Under the pieces are notes generated by a model. The model saw nothing but the letters and a program-made list of their open reading frames with translations. It searched no databases and had not been told where the DNA came from. From Chryseobacterium taeanense (GTDB taxonomy: Bacteria > Bacteroidota > Bacteroidia > Flavobacteriales > Weeksellaceae): a DNA stretch of 64,000 nucleotides. Position numbers and translations under genes: made by a program. Numbering within the stretch: position 1 is the first letter of the stretch; each line of letters begins with the position of its first letter. The DNA is taken from NCBI RefSeq assembly GCF_900099685.1, contig NZ_FNDW01000001.1:124001-188000 (forward strand), read 5' to 3'. Of the stretch, positions 55,551-64,000 are shown one piece after another.

Positions 55551-55866
55551 CATTCTCTTTTGGCGCGAAAAATTGTTTTTAAATCTATAAAATACTATAA
55601 GTCAACTCTTTCATTATGTGAAAGGGCTTTGTTGTATATAGATATTACAGGTATTCCGCCTCGGAGCAATAAAAATATTTTGCACTACACTGTGAAAAGA
55701 TATACCAGTGTTGCAGTTAGAAAGAATCAAGTACAAAGCTAAAAGAGTTCAAGGTCCTTTGTGAGCGCCAAAACACTTTTTACCTTTCACTTTTACTTCG
55801 TTTCTTGTTCTTTTCTGATATTTTTTTAAATAACAAAATATTTTTTAACCCTTTCTTAAAAGTTTT

Positions 55867-58800
55867 ATGAGTAAAACAACAGCAACAACTAAGGGAACGC
55901 CGAGAATTAATTTCTCATCAGCAAAAGGAAAAATCATCACTCCTGACTTCCTGGATATCCAGATTGAGTCTTTTAAAGAGTTTTTCCAGCTTGATACGCT
56001 TCCTGAAGACAGAACGAATGAAGGTCTTTACAAGACTTTTCAGGAAAATTTCCCGATCACCGATTCCAGAAACCAATTTGTATTGGAATTCTTGGATTAT
56101 CTGGTAGATTCTCCACGTTATTCAATCGATGAGTGTGTAGAAAGAGGATTGACGTATTCCGTGCCTCTTAAAGCAAGACTTAAATTGTATTGTACAGACC
56201 CTGAACACGAAGATTTTCAGACCGTGGTTCAGGATGTATATTTAGGACCGGTTCCTTACATGACTCCTAGTGGATCTTTCATCATCAATGGTGCAGAAAG
56301 AGTTATCGTTACGCAGTTACACCGTTCACCTGGTGTATTCTTCGGGCAGACTTACCACGCAAACGGAACCAAATTATATTATTCAAGAATTATCCCTTTC
56401 AAAGGATCTTGGATGGAATTTACAACCGATATCAACAGCGTAATGTACGCGTATATCGACCGTAAGAAAAAATTACCATTAACAACTTTATTAAGAGCGA
56501 TCGGATACGAATCTGATAAGGATATCCTTCAGATCTTCGACCTTGCTGAGGAAGTGAAAGTTTCTAAAGCTGCCCTTAAAAAAGTAGAAGGAAGAACATT
56601 AGCTGCGAGAGTTTTGAACACATGGTTCGAAGATTTCGTAGATGAAGATACAGGTGAAGTAGTTTCTATCGAAAGAAACGAGATCATCCTTGATAGAGAA
56701 ACAATTCTTGAAAAAGAACATTTGGATCTTATTTTGGATGCTGGTGTGAAATCTATCTTGATTCACAAAGAAAATTCTAACGAATTCTCTATCATTCAGA
56801 ATACATTACAGAAAGACCCTACCAACTCTGAAAAAGAAGCGGTAGAATATATTTATCGTCAGTTAAGAAATGCAGATCCGCCAGATGAAGAAACGGCAAG
56901 AGGTATCATTGAAAAATTATTCTTCTCTGAGCAAAGATATTCTCTTGGTGAAGTTGGACGTTACAGACTAAACAAAAAATTAGGTCTTAACATTCCTACA
57001 ACAACTGAAGTTCTTACTAAAGAAGATATCATTGCGATCGTAAGACACTTGATCGAATTGGTAAATTCTAAAGCTGAAGTTGACGATATCGACCACTTAT
57101 CAAATAGAAGAATTAAAACTGTTGGTGAGCAATTGGCAGGACAGTTCGGTGTAGGTCTTTCAAGAATTGCAAGAACAATCAAGGAAAGAATGAACGTTAG
57201 AGATAACGAAATCTTTACTCCGCTTGATCTTGTTAATGCAAAGACTTTAACATCTGTAATCAACTCATTCTTTGGTACTAACCAGCTTTCTCAGTTTATG
57301 GACCAAACCAATCCGCTTTCAGAAATCACGCACAAGCGTAGACTTTCTGCACTAGGGCCGGGTGGTTTATCAAGAGAAAGAGCAGGTTTCGAGGTTCGAG
57401 ACGTTCACCATACGCACTACGGAAGAATTTGTCCGATTGAAACTCCGGAAGGACCAAACATCGGTTTGATTTCATCTTTAGGTATTTATGCTAAAATCAA
57501 TAGATTAGGTTTCATCGAAACTCCGTATAGAAAAGTTGAGAATGGTAAAATTGACTTGTCAGCAGATCCAATCTACCTAAATGCGGAAGACGAGGAAGAT
57601 AAAGTAATTGCTCAGGCAAACGTCGAATTGAGCGATAATGGTGATTTCGAAACAGACAGAATTATTGCAAGATTAGATGGTGATTATCCGGTAGTTGAAC
57701 CTGCTCAGGTTAATCTGATCGATGTTGCACCAAACCAGATCTCAGGTATTTCTGCTTCATTGATTCCGTTCCTTGAGCACGATGATGCGAACCGTGCATT
57801 GATGGGATCTAACATGATGCGTCAGGCAGTTCCTCTATTGAAGCCACAGGCTCCGGTAGTTGGTACAGGGCTTGAGCAGCAGGTTGCAAGAGATTCAAGA
57901 ATCTTAATTAACGCTGAAGGTACCGGTACTGTAGAGTATGTAGATGCTGACAAAATCGTTATTAAATACGAAAGAAGCGAAGACGAAGATTTGGTACAAT
58001 TCGAGTCTGCTACGAAAACATATAACTTAACTAAGTTTAGAAAAACTAACCAAAGTACAACCATTACGCTAAGACCAAACGTAAGAGTAGGTGATGTAGT
58101 GGAAAAAGGACAGGTACTTTGTGACGGTTATGCTACTGAAAAAGGAGAATTGGCTCTTGGTAGAAACTTAGTGGTTGCGTTCATGCCTTGGAAAGGATAC
58201 AATTTCGAGGATGCGATCGTAATCAACGAAAAAGTAGTTCGTGAAGACTGGTTTACTTCAATCCACGTAGATGAATATTCTCTTGAGGTTCGTGATACCA
58301 AATTAGGTATGGAAGAGCTTACAGCAGATATTCCGAACGTTTCTGAAGAAGCTACCAAAGATCTTGACGAGAACGGTATGATCAGAATCGGTGCTGAAGT
58401 GAAGCCTGGAGACATCATGATTGGTAAAATCACTCCAAAAGGTGAATCTGATCCGACTCCGGAAGAAAAATTACTTAGAGCAATCTTCGGTGACAAAGCT
58501 GGTGATGTGAAGGATGCTTCATTGAAAGCAGATTCATCATTAAGAGGTGTTGTGATCGACAAGAAATTGTTCTCAAGAAACATTAAAGATAAAAAGAAAA
58601 GAACTGAAGAAAAACTTAAGCTTGAAGAGATTGAAAACACTTACAAGGCTAAGTTTGATGATTTGAGAAACACTTTAATTGAAAAATTAAATACCCTTGT
58701 TAGCGGTAAAACTTCTCAAGGGGTGAAAAATGACCTAGACGAAGAAATCATCGGTAAAGGTGTGAAGTTCACTCATAAATTATTGACTTCAGTTGAAGAT

Positions 58801-59688
58801 TATGTAAACGTTAGCGGTTCAGACTGGACAGTAGATAACGATAAAAATGAATTAATCAAACAATTAATTCACAATTACAAAATCAAGTATAACGATATCC
58901 AAGGGGTTAAAAATCGTGAGAAATTCGCAATTTCCATCGGAGACGAATTACCAGCAGGTATCATGAAATTGGCTAAAGTTTACATCGCTAAGAAACGTAA
59001 GCTGAATGTAGGAGATAAAATGGCGGGTCGTCACGGTAATAAAGGTATCGTTTCGAGAATCGTTCGTGAAGAAGATATGCCATTCCTTGAAGATGGGACA
59101 CCTGTAGATATCGTATTGAATCCGCTTGGGGTACCTTCTCGTATGAACATCGGTCAGATCTATGAAACAGTTCTTGGATGGGCTGGTCAGAAATTAGGAT
59201 TGAAGTTCGCTACACCGATCTTCGACGGAGCAAGTCTTGATCAGATTACTGAATATACTGAGAAAGCAGGTCTTCCTAAATTCGGTCACACCTATCTTTA
59301 TGATGGTGGTACCGGGGAAAGATTTACTCAGGCAGCGACAGTGGGTGTGATCTACATGTTGAAATTAGGACACATGGTTGATGATAAGATGCACGCACGT
59401 TCTATTGGTCCATACTCATTGATTACTCAACAGCCGTTAGGAGGTAAAGCTCAGTTCGGAGGTCAGAGATTCGGGGAGATGGAGGTTTGGGCTCTTGAAG
59501 CATTCGGAGCATCAAATATCCTGAGAGAGATTCTTACTGTGAAGTCGGATGACGTGATTGGTAGAGCAAAAACTTACGAAGCAATTGCAAAAGGTGAATC
59601 TATGCCTGAACCAGGTATTCCGGAATCATTCAACGTATTACTTCACGAGTTACAAGGTCTTGGATTAGACGTAAGATTGGAAGAGTAA
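55867..59688 (+). CDS. rpoB: RNA polymerase subunit beta
   Basis: The 1273-residue catalytic beta subunit. Recognisable parts are the protrusion/lobe ([16 protein letters not shown]), the rifampicin region ([20 protein letters not shown], where substitutions give resistance), [13 protein letters not shown], and the C-terminal [19 protein letters not shown] flavobacterial insertion about 130 residues long, rich in Lys and Glu, lies near 900-1030. The start codon follows a 316-base leader. Confidence 0.98.
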   Translation: MSKTTATTKGTPRINFSSAKGKIITPDFLDIQIESFKEFFQLDTLPEDRTNEGLYKTFQENFPITDSRNQFVLEFLDYLVDSPRYSIDECVERGLTYSVPLKARLKLYCTDPEHEDFQTVVQDVYLGPVPYMTPSGSFIINGAERVIVTQLHRSPGVFFGQTYHANGTKLYYSRIIPFKGSWMEFTTDINSVMYAYIDRKKKLPLTTLLRAIGYESDKDILQIFDLAEEVKVSKAALKKVEGRTLAARVLNTWFEDFVDEDTGEVVSIERNEIILDRETILEKEHLDLILDAGVKSILIHKENSNEFSIIQNTLQKDPTNSEKEAVEYIYRQLRNADPPDEETARGIIEKLFFSEQRYSLGEVGRYRLNKKLGLNIPTTTEVLTKEDIIAIVRHLIELVNSKAEVDDIDHLSNRRIKTVGEQLAGQFGVGLSRIARTIKERMNVRDNEIFTPLDLVNAKTLTSVINSFFGTNQLSQFMDQTNPLSEITHKRRLSALGPGGLSRERAGFEVRDVHHTHYGRICPIETPEGPNIGLISSLGIYAKINRLGFIETPYRKVENGKIDLSADPIYLNAEDEEDKVIAQANVELSDNGDFETDRIIARLDGDYPVVEPAQVNLIDVAPNQISGISASLIPFLEHDDANRALMGSNMMRQAVPLLKPQAPVVGTGLEQQVARDSRILINAEGTGTVEYVDADKIVIKYERSEDEDLVQFESATKTYNLTKFRKTNQSTTITLRPNVRVGDVVEKGQVLCDGYATEKGELALGRNLVVAFMPWKGYNFEDAIVINEKVVREDWFTSIHVDEYSLEVRDTKLGMEELTADIPNVSEEATKDLDENGMIRIGAEVKPGDIMIGKITPKGESDPTPEEKLLRAIFGDKAGDVKDASLKADSSLRGVVIDKKLFSRNIKDKKKRTEEKLKLEEIENTYKAKFDDLRNTLIEKLNTLVSGKTSQGVKNDLDEEIIGKGVKFTHKLLTSVEDYVNVSGSDWTVDNDKNELIKQLIHNYKIKYNDIQGVKNREKFAISIGDELPAGIMKLAKVYIAKKRKLNVGDKMAGRHGNKGIVSRIVREEDMPFLEDGTPVDIVLNPLGVPSRMNIGQIYETVLGWAGQKLGLKFATPIFDGASLDQITEYTEKAGLPKFGHTYLYDGGTGERFTQAATVGVIYMLKLGHMVDDKMHARSIGPYSLITQQPLGGKAQFGGQRFGEMEVWALEAFGASNILREILTVKSDDVIGRAKTYEAIAKGESMPEPGIPESFNVLLHELQGLGLDVRLEE

Positions 59689-59802
59689 ATTAAAAGATTT
59701 AATTATTAAAAAATTAATGCATTAATTAAACTCAGAGATAATAAGTGCGAAAGTAATTTTTAAATCTTTCAATCTTTTAATCTTTTAATCAAAATAAAAA
59801 TT

Positions 59803-62800
59803 ATGTCAAATAAAAATAAATCAAGTAGATTTAATAAAATAACCATCGGTTTAGCTTCTCCGGAATCGATTCTTCAGGAATCGAGAGGTGAGGTTCTTAA
59901 GCCGGAAACTATTAACTACAGAACGCACAAACCTGAAAGAGACGGTTTGTTCTGTGAAAAAATCTTCGGTCCTGTAAAGGATTACGAATGTGCTTGTGGT
60001 AAATACAAGAGAATTCGTTACAAAGGGATCGTTTGCGACCGTTGTGGAGTAGAAGTTACAGAGAAAAAAGTACGTAGAGAGAGAATCGGACATATCAATC
60101 TGGTAGTTCCTATCGCTCACATCTGGTATTTCCGTTCTTTACCAAACAAAATCGGTTACCTTTTAGGAATTCCTTCCAAGAAATTGGATATGATTATCTA
60201 CTACGAAAGATATGTAGTAATTCAGCAGGGTATTGCTAAAAAATTAGACGGTTCAGATTTCGATCATATGGAATTCTTAACGGAAGAGGAGTATCTTGAT
60301 ATCATGGAAACTCTTCCTATTGAGAACCAATATCTTGATGATTCCGATCCAAACAAATTCATCGCGAAGATGGGTGCTGAAGCGGTTGAGGAATTATTAA
60401 AAAGAATTGATCTTGATGCATTGTCTTTCGACTTGAGACACAAGGCACACAATGAAGGTTCAAAACAAAGAAGAACTGAGGCATTAAAAAGATTGAACGT
60501 TGTAGAAGCATTGAGAGGTGCCAATACAAGAATGATTAATAAGCCTGAGTGGATGATTATGCGTGTGCTTCCAGTTATTCCGCCGGAATTAAGACCATTG
60601 GTTCCGTTGGATGGTGGACGTTTCGCGACATCCGATTTGAATGACCTTTACAGAAGAGTTATTATCAGAAACAACCGTTTGAAGAGATTATTGGAGATCA
60701 AAGCTCCTGAAGTAATCTTGAGAAACGAGAAGCGTATGCTTCAGGAATCAGTAGATTCATTATTCGACAACACAAGAAAATCTTCTGCGGTAAAATCTGA
60801 ATCCAACAGACCATTGAAATCACTTTCCGATTCATTGAAAGGTAAGCAGGGTCGTTTCCGTCAGAACTTATTAGGAAAAAGGGTAGATTACTCTGCGCGT
60901 TCCGTAATTGTTGTAGGTCCGAACTTACAGCTTCACGAGTGTGGTATTCCTAAAGATATGGCTGCGGAACTTTACAAACCGTTTATCATCAGAAAGCTGA
61001 TTGAAAGAGGAATTGTAAAAACAGTAAAATCTGCAAAGAGAATTATCGACAGAAAAGAACCTGTTGTATATGATATCCTTGAAAACGTGATGAAAGGTCA
61101 CCCGGTACTATTGAACAGGGCACCTACTCTTCACAGATTGGGTATTCAGGCTTTCCAACCTAAAATGATCGAAGGTAAGGCAATTCAGCTTCACCCGTTA
61201 GTAACGACAGCATTCAACGCCGATTTCGATGGTGACCAGATGGCGGTACACTTACCGTTAGGTCCTGAAGCAATCCTTGAAGCTCAGTTATTGATGTTAG
61301 GTTCTCAGAACATCCTGAACCCTGCAAACGGTTCTCCAATTACGGTACCTTCTCAGGACATGGTTCTTGGTCTTTATTTCATGACTAAGGAATTAAGTTC
61401 TACAGAAGATATGAAAGTGAAAGGTGAAGGTCTTGCATTCTATTCTCCTGAAGAAGCGGAAATTGCTTATGCTGAAGGAAGAGTATCTTTAAATGCTAAA
61501 GTAAGATGTAGACTTCCTATTAAAGAAAACGGAGAAATCGTTACAAAACTGATCGAAACTTCTGTAGGTAGAATCTTGTTCAACCAGATTGTACCTAAAC
61601 AAGTAGGGTATATTAATGAACTTTTAACTAAGAAATCATTAAGAAACGTTATCGGTAAAATCCTTGCTGATACAGATTTCCCTACAACTGTGAAATTCCT
61701 TGATGCAATGAAAGACTTAGGGTATTCAAACGCATTCAAAGGAGGTCTTTCTTTCTCATTAGGAGACATCGTTGTTCCTGTTGAGAAAAAGCAGATGATT
61801 GCACAATCTATCGAAGCTGTTGACGAAATTAGAGCCAACTATAACATGGGTCTTATTACCGATACAGAACGTTATAACCAAGTAATCGACGTTTGGACAA
61901 ACACGAACGCTGGATTAACAGAGATGATTATGAGCAGAATGAAAACCGATCAAGGAGGTTTCAACTCTGTATATATGATGCTTGACTCTGGAGCGAGGGG
62001 TTCTAAGGAACAGATCCGTCAGTTATCAGGGATGAGAGGTTTGATGGCGAAACCGCAAAAAGCGGGTTCTACCGGAGCGGAGATCATCGAAAACCCGATC
62101 CTTGCGAACTTTAAAGAAGGTCTTTCCATCCTAGAATACTTTATCTCTACCCACGGTGCTCGTAAAGGTCTTGCGGATACCGCTCTTAAGACGGCCGATG
62201 CTGGTTACTTAACGAGAAGATTGGTAGACGTTGCACAGGACGTTATCGTTACAGAAGACGACTGTGGAACTTTAAGAGGTACAGAAGTTACTGCACTTAA
62301 GAAAAATGACGAGATCGTAGAAAGAATCTCTGAAAGAATCTTAGGTAGAGTATCTTTACATAATATTTACGATCCGGAAACTGACGAATTAATCGCTGAA
62401 GCAGATCAGGTAATCATTGAAGAATTAGCGAAAAGAATCGAAGAAGCAGGATTAGAATCAGTGGAAGTTCGTTCACCATTAACTTGTGAAGCCAAGAAAG
62501 GAATCTGTGCAAAATGTTACGGTAGAAACCTGGCAACAGGTAAAACGATCCATATGGGTGAAGCAGTAGGTGTAATCGCAGCACAGTCCATCGGGGAACC
62601 GGGAACTCAGCTTACGTTGAGAACCTTCCATCAAGGGGGTACTGCAGGAAACGTATCTGAAAACCCATCAATCGTTGCAAGAAGAGATGGTATCGTTGAA
62701 ATGGACGAAGTAAGAACGATTACTTCTGAAGATGAAAACGGTAATACAGCTGAAGTTGTAGTTTCTCGTTCAACGGAATTCAGATTGGTTGCTGATAACG

Positions 62801-64000
62801 AATCCAGAACACCGTTAATGATTGCTAACGTACCTTATGGTTCCATATTATCAGTAAAACCTGGTGATAAAGTGAAGAAAGGTGACGTGATCTGTAGATG
62901 GGATCCTTATAACGCGGTTATCATTGCAGAAACTGCCGGTAAGGTAGAATATGAGGATATTATCCAGGGTATTTCATTCCAGTTGGAGATTGACGAACAG
63001 ACAGGATTTGAAGAGAAAGTAATCTCCGAATCCAGAAATAAGAAAGCCGTACCTACTTTGAAAGTGGTAGATTCTAAAGGTGTTGAGCAAAAAGCGTACA
63101 ACTTACCGGTAGGAGCCCACTTAATGGTAAACGATGGTGAAAAAATTAAGGCTGGTAAAGTCTTAATCAAAATCCCGAGAAAATCTGCAAAAGCAGGGGA
63201 TATCACCGGAGGTCTTCCGAGAGTTACCGAATTATTCGAAGCAAGAAACCCTTCAAACCCGGCAGTGGTTACAGAAATCGACGGGGTAGTTTCTTACGGA
63301 AAAATTAAGAGAGGTAACCGTGAATTAATCGTTGAAGCTAAAACTGGTGAGAGAAAAATTTATTTAGTTAAATTATCCAACCAGATTCTGGTACAGGAGA
63401 ATGACTTCGTAAGAGCCGGTTCGCCGCTTTCTGACGGATCAATCACTCCGGACGATATCTTGAGAATCAAAGGTCCAACTGCGGTTCAGGAATATTTAGT
63501 AAATGAAATTCAGGAAGTTTACCGTCTACAAGGGGTAAAAATCGATGACAAGCACTTTGAAATTATCGTAAGACAGATGATGACGAAAGTATCTATCGTT
63601 GATGGAGGTGATACTCAGTTCCTTGAAGGAGCTCTTGAGCACAAATATGACTTCCTGGAAGAAAACAACAGGGTATTCGGATTGAAAGTAGTTGTAGATG
63701 CGGGTGATTCTAAAGTATTCCTGCCTGGACAAATGATTACTGCAAGAGAATTGAGAGATGAAAACTCTAAACTGAAGCGTGAAGACCAGGCTTTGGTTCA
63801 GGTAAGAGAAGCGTTGCCAGCTACCGCAACACCGGTATTGCAGGGTATTACGAGAGCGGCTCTTCAGACTAAATCATTCATGTCTGCTGCATCATTCCAG
63901 GAAACAACTAAAGTTCTGAACGAAGCCGCAGTAGCAGGTAAAGTAGACGAACTGAACGGTCTTAAAGAAAATGTAATTGTAGGGCATAGAATTCCTGCAG
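59803..64000 (+). CDS. rpoC: RNA polymerase subunit beta-prime (partial)
   Basis: Begins at ATG 59803 ([16 protein letters not shown]), 114 bases after rpoB, and is open to the window end (1399 of roughly 1420 residues). It has the N-terminal zinc finger ([20 protein letters not shown]), the catalytic NADFDGDQM that holds the active-site Mg, the trigger-loop region and the second zinc cluster ([13 protein letters not shown]). The gap upstream holds short TTTAATC tandem repeats. Confidence 0.98.
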   Translation, partial: MSNKNKSSRFNKITIGLASPESILQESRGEVLKPETINYRTHKPERDGLFCEKIFGPVKDYECACGKYKRIRYKGIVCDRCGVEVTEKKVRRERIGHINLVVPIAHIWYFRSLPNKIGYLLGIPSKKLDMIIYYERYVVIQQGIAKKLDGSDFDHMEFLTEEEYLDIMETLPIENQYLDDSDPNKFIAKMGAEAVEELLKRIDLDALSFDLRHKAHNEGSKQRRTEALKRLNVVEALRGANTRMINKPEWMIMRVLPVIPPELRPLVPLDGGRFATSDLNDLYRRVIIRNNRLKRLLEIKAPEVILRNEKRMLQESVDSLFDNTRKSSAVKSESNRPLKSLSDSLKGKQGRFRQNLLGKRVDYSARSVIVVGPNLQLHECGIPKDMAAELYKPFIIRKLIERGIVKTVKSAKRIIDRKEPVVYDILENVMKGHPVLLNRAPTLHRLGIQAFQPKMIEGKAIQLHPLVTTAFNADFDGDQMAVHLPLGPEAILEAQLLMLGSQNILNPANGSPITVPSQDMVLGLYFMTKELSSTEDMKVKGEGLAFYSPEEAEIAYAEGRVSLNAKVRCRLPIKENGEIVTKLIETSVGRILFNQIVPKQVGYINELLTKKSLRNVIGKILADTDFPTTVKFLDAMKDLGYSNAFKGGLSFSLGDIVVPVEKKQMIAQSIEAVDEIRANYNMGLITDTERYNQVIDVWTNTNAGLTEMIMSRMKTDQGGFNSVYMMLDSGARGSKEQIRQLSGMRGLMAKPQKAGSTGAEIIENPILANFKEGLSILEYFISTHGARKGLADTALKTADAGYLTRRLVDVAQDVIVTEDDCGTLRGTEVTALKKNDEIVERISERILGRVSLHNIYDPETDELIAEADQVIIEELAKRIEEAGLESVEVRSPLTCEAKKGICAKCYGRNLATGKTIHMGEAVGVIAAQSIGEPGTQLTLRTFHQGGTAGNVSENPSIVARRDGIVEMDEVRTITSEDENGNTAEVVVSRSTEFRLVADNESRTPLMIANVPYGSILSVKPGDKVKKGDVICRWDPYNAVIIAETAGKVEYEDIIQGISFQLEIDEQTGFEEKVISESRNKKAVPTLKVVDSKGVEQKAYNLPVGAHLMVNDGEKIKAGKVLIKIPRKSAKAGDITGGLPRVTELFEARNPSNPAVVTEIDGVVSYGKIKRGNRELIVEAKTGERKIYLVKLSNQILVQENDFVRAGSPLSDGSITPDDILRIKGPTAVQEYLVNEIQEVYRLQGVKIDDKHFEIIVRQMMTKVSIVDGGDTQFLEGALEHKYDFLEENNRVFGLKVVVDAGDSKVFLPGQMITARELRDENSKLKREDQALVQVREALPATATPVLQGITRAALQTKSFMSAASFQETTKVLNEAAVAGKVDELNGLKENVIVGHRIPA

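Noticed and set aside
55548..55742. Small frame of 64 residues upstream of rpoB
   Set aside because: It begins at the promoter's -7 box and has no recognisable product; likely part of the leader.

Overview
The window looks like a stretch of chromosome from a flavobacterium close to Chryseobacterium (Bacteroidota, Weeksellaceae). The signs are low GC, secreted proteins with type IX secretion (T9SS) sorting tails, Bacteroidota promoters (TTTG, about 17-21 bases, TAnnTTTG), a Bacteroidota-type tmRNA with the tag GNEEFALAA, an IPExxxVDY-family gene beside pyk, and a three-gene SdhC/SdhA/SdhB succinate dehydrogenase. The genus is inferred from these features, not from a database search.

Layout. 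1-9.5 kb: the tail of a probable ComEC gene, the sdh operon (with an extra secreted protein between sdhA and sdhB), a thioredoxin-fold lipoprotein that lacks its redox cysteines, rlmD, and three small envelope proteins. 9.6-26.2 kb: an exported-protein region with an M43-type protease, a reprolysin-like protease of 1003 residues and a giant paralogue of 2147 residues built from alternating FN3 and GEVED modules, all with T9SS tails. Between the two paralogues is an accessory stretch (14.9-19.7 kb) rich in dispersed repeats, holding an orphan secreted protein, a tail-fibre-like surface protein, an HU-like DNA-binding protein and an array of 23-bp operator-like dyads. 26.3-38.5 kb: a 21-bp minisatellite, coaE, an MBL-fold hydrolase, ruvB, a four-helix-bundle (S23/IVP) gene framed by inverted repeats, two histidine-utilisation genes (hutI, hutG), an aldehyde dehydrogenase, then a leftward block of pyk, IPExxxVDY, rnc, fabF and acpP, and a secreted nuclease. 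38.7-64 kb: ssrA (tmRNA), rpsU, xerC, hpf, a tRNA array with a perfect 343-bp duplication, a two-component plus RND metal-efflux locus, then tuf, trnW, secE, nusG, rplKAJL, rpoB and rpoC (cut by the window end).

How it fits together. The right end is the translation/transcription block usual in this phylum, interrupted by an 8-kb metal-efflux locus inserted between the tRNA array and tuf. The accessory interest lies in (i) the repeat-rich stretch between the paralogous proteases, with divergent promoters that share a 24-nt leader hairpin and the operator-like array next to an HU-like gene; (ii) the small four-helix-bundle gene bounded by 25-bp inverted repeats; (iii) a dispersed palindromic element, one copy of which forms a 29-bp perfect hairpin between rplL and rpoB. 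No CRISPR array, transposase, prophage or rRNA operon was seen.
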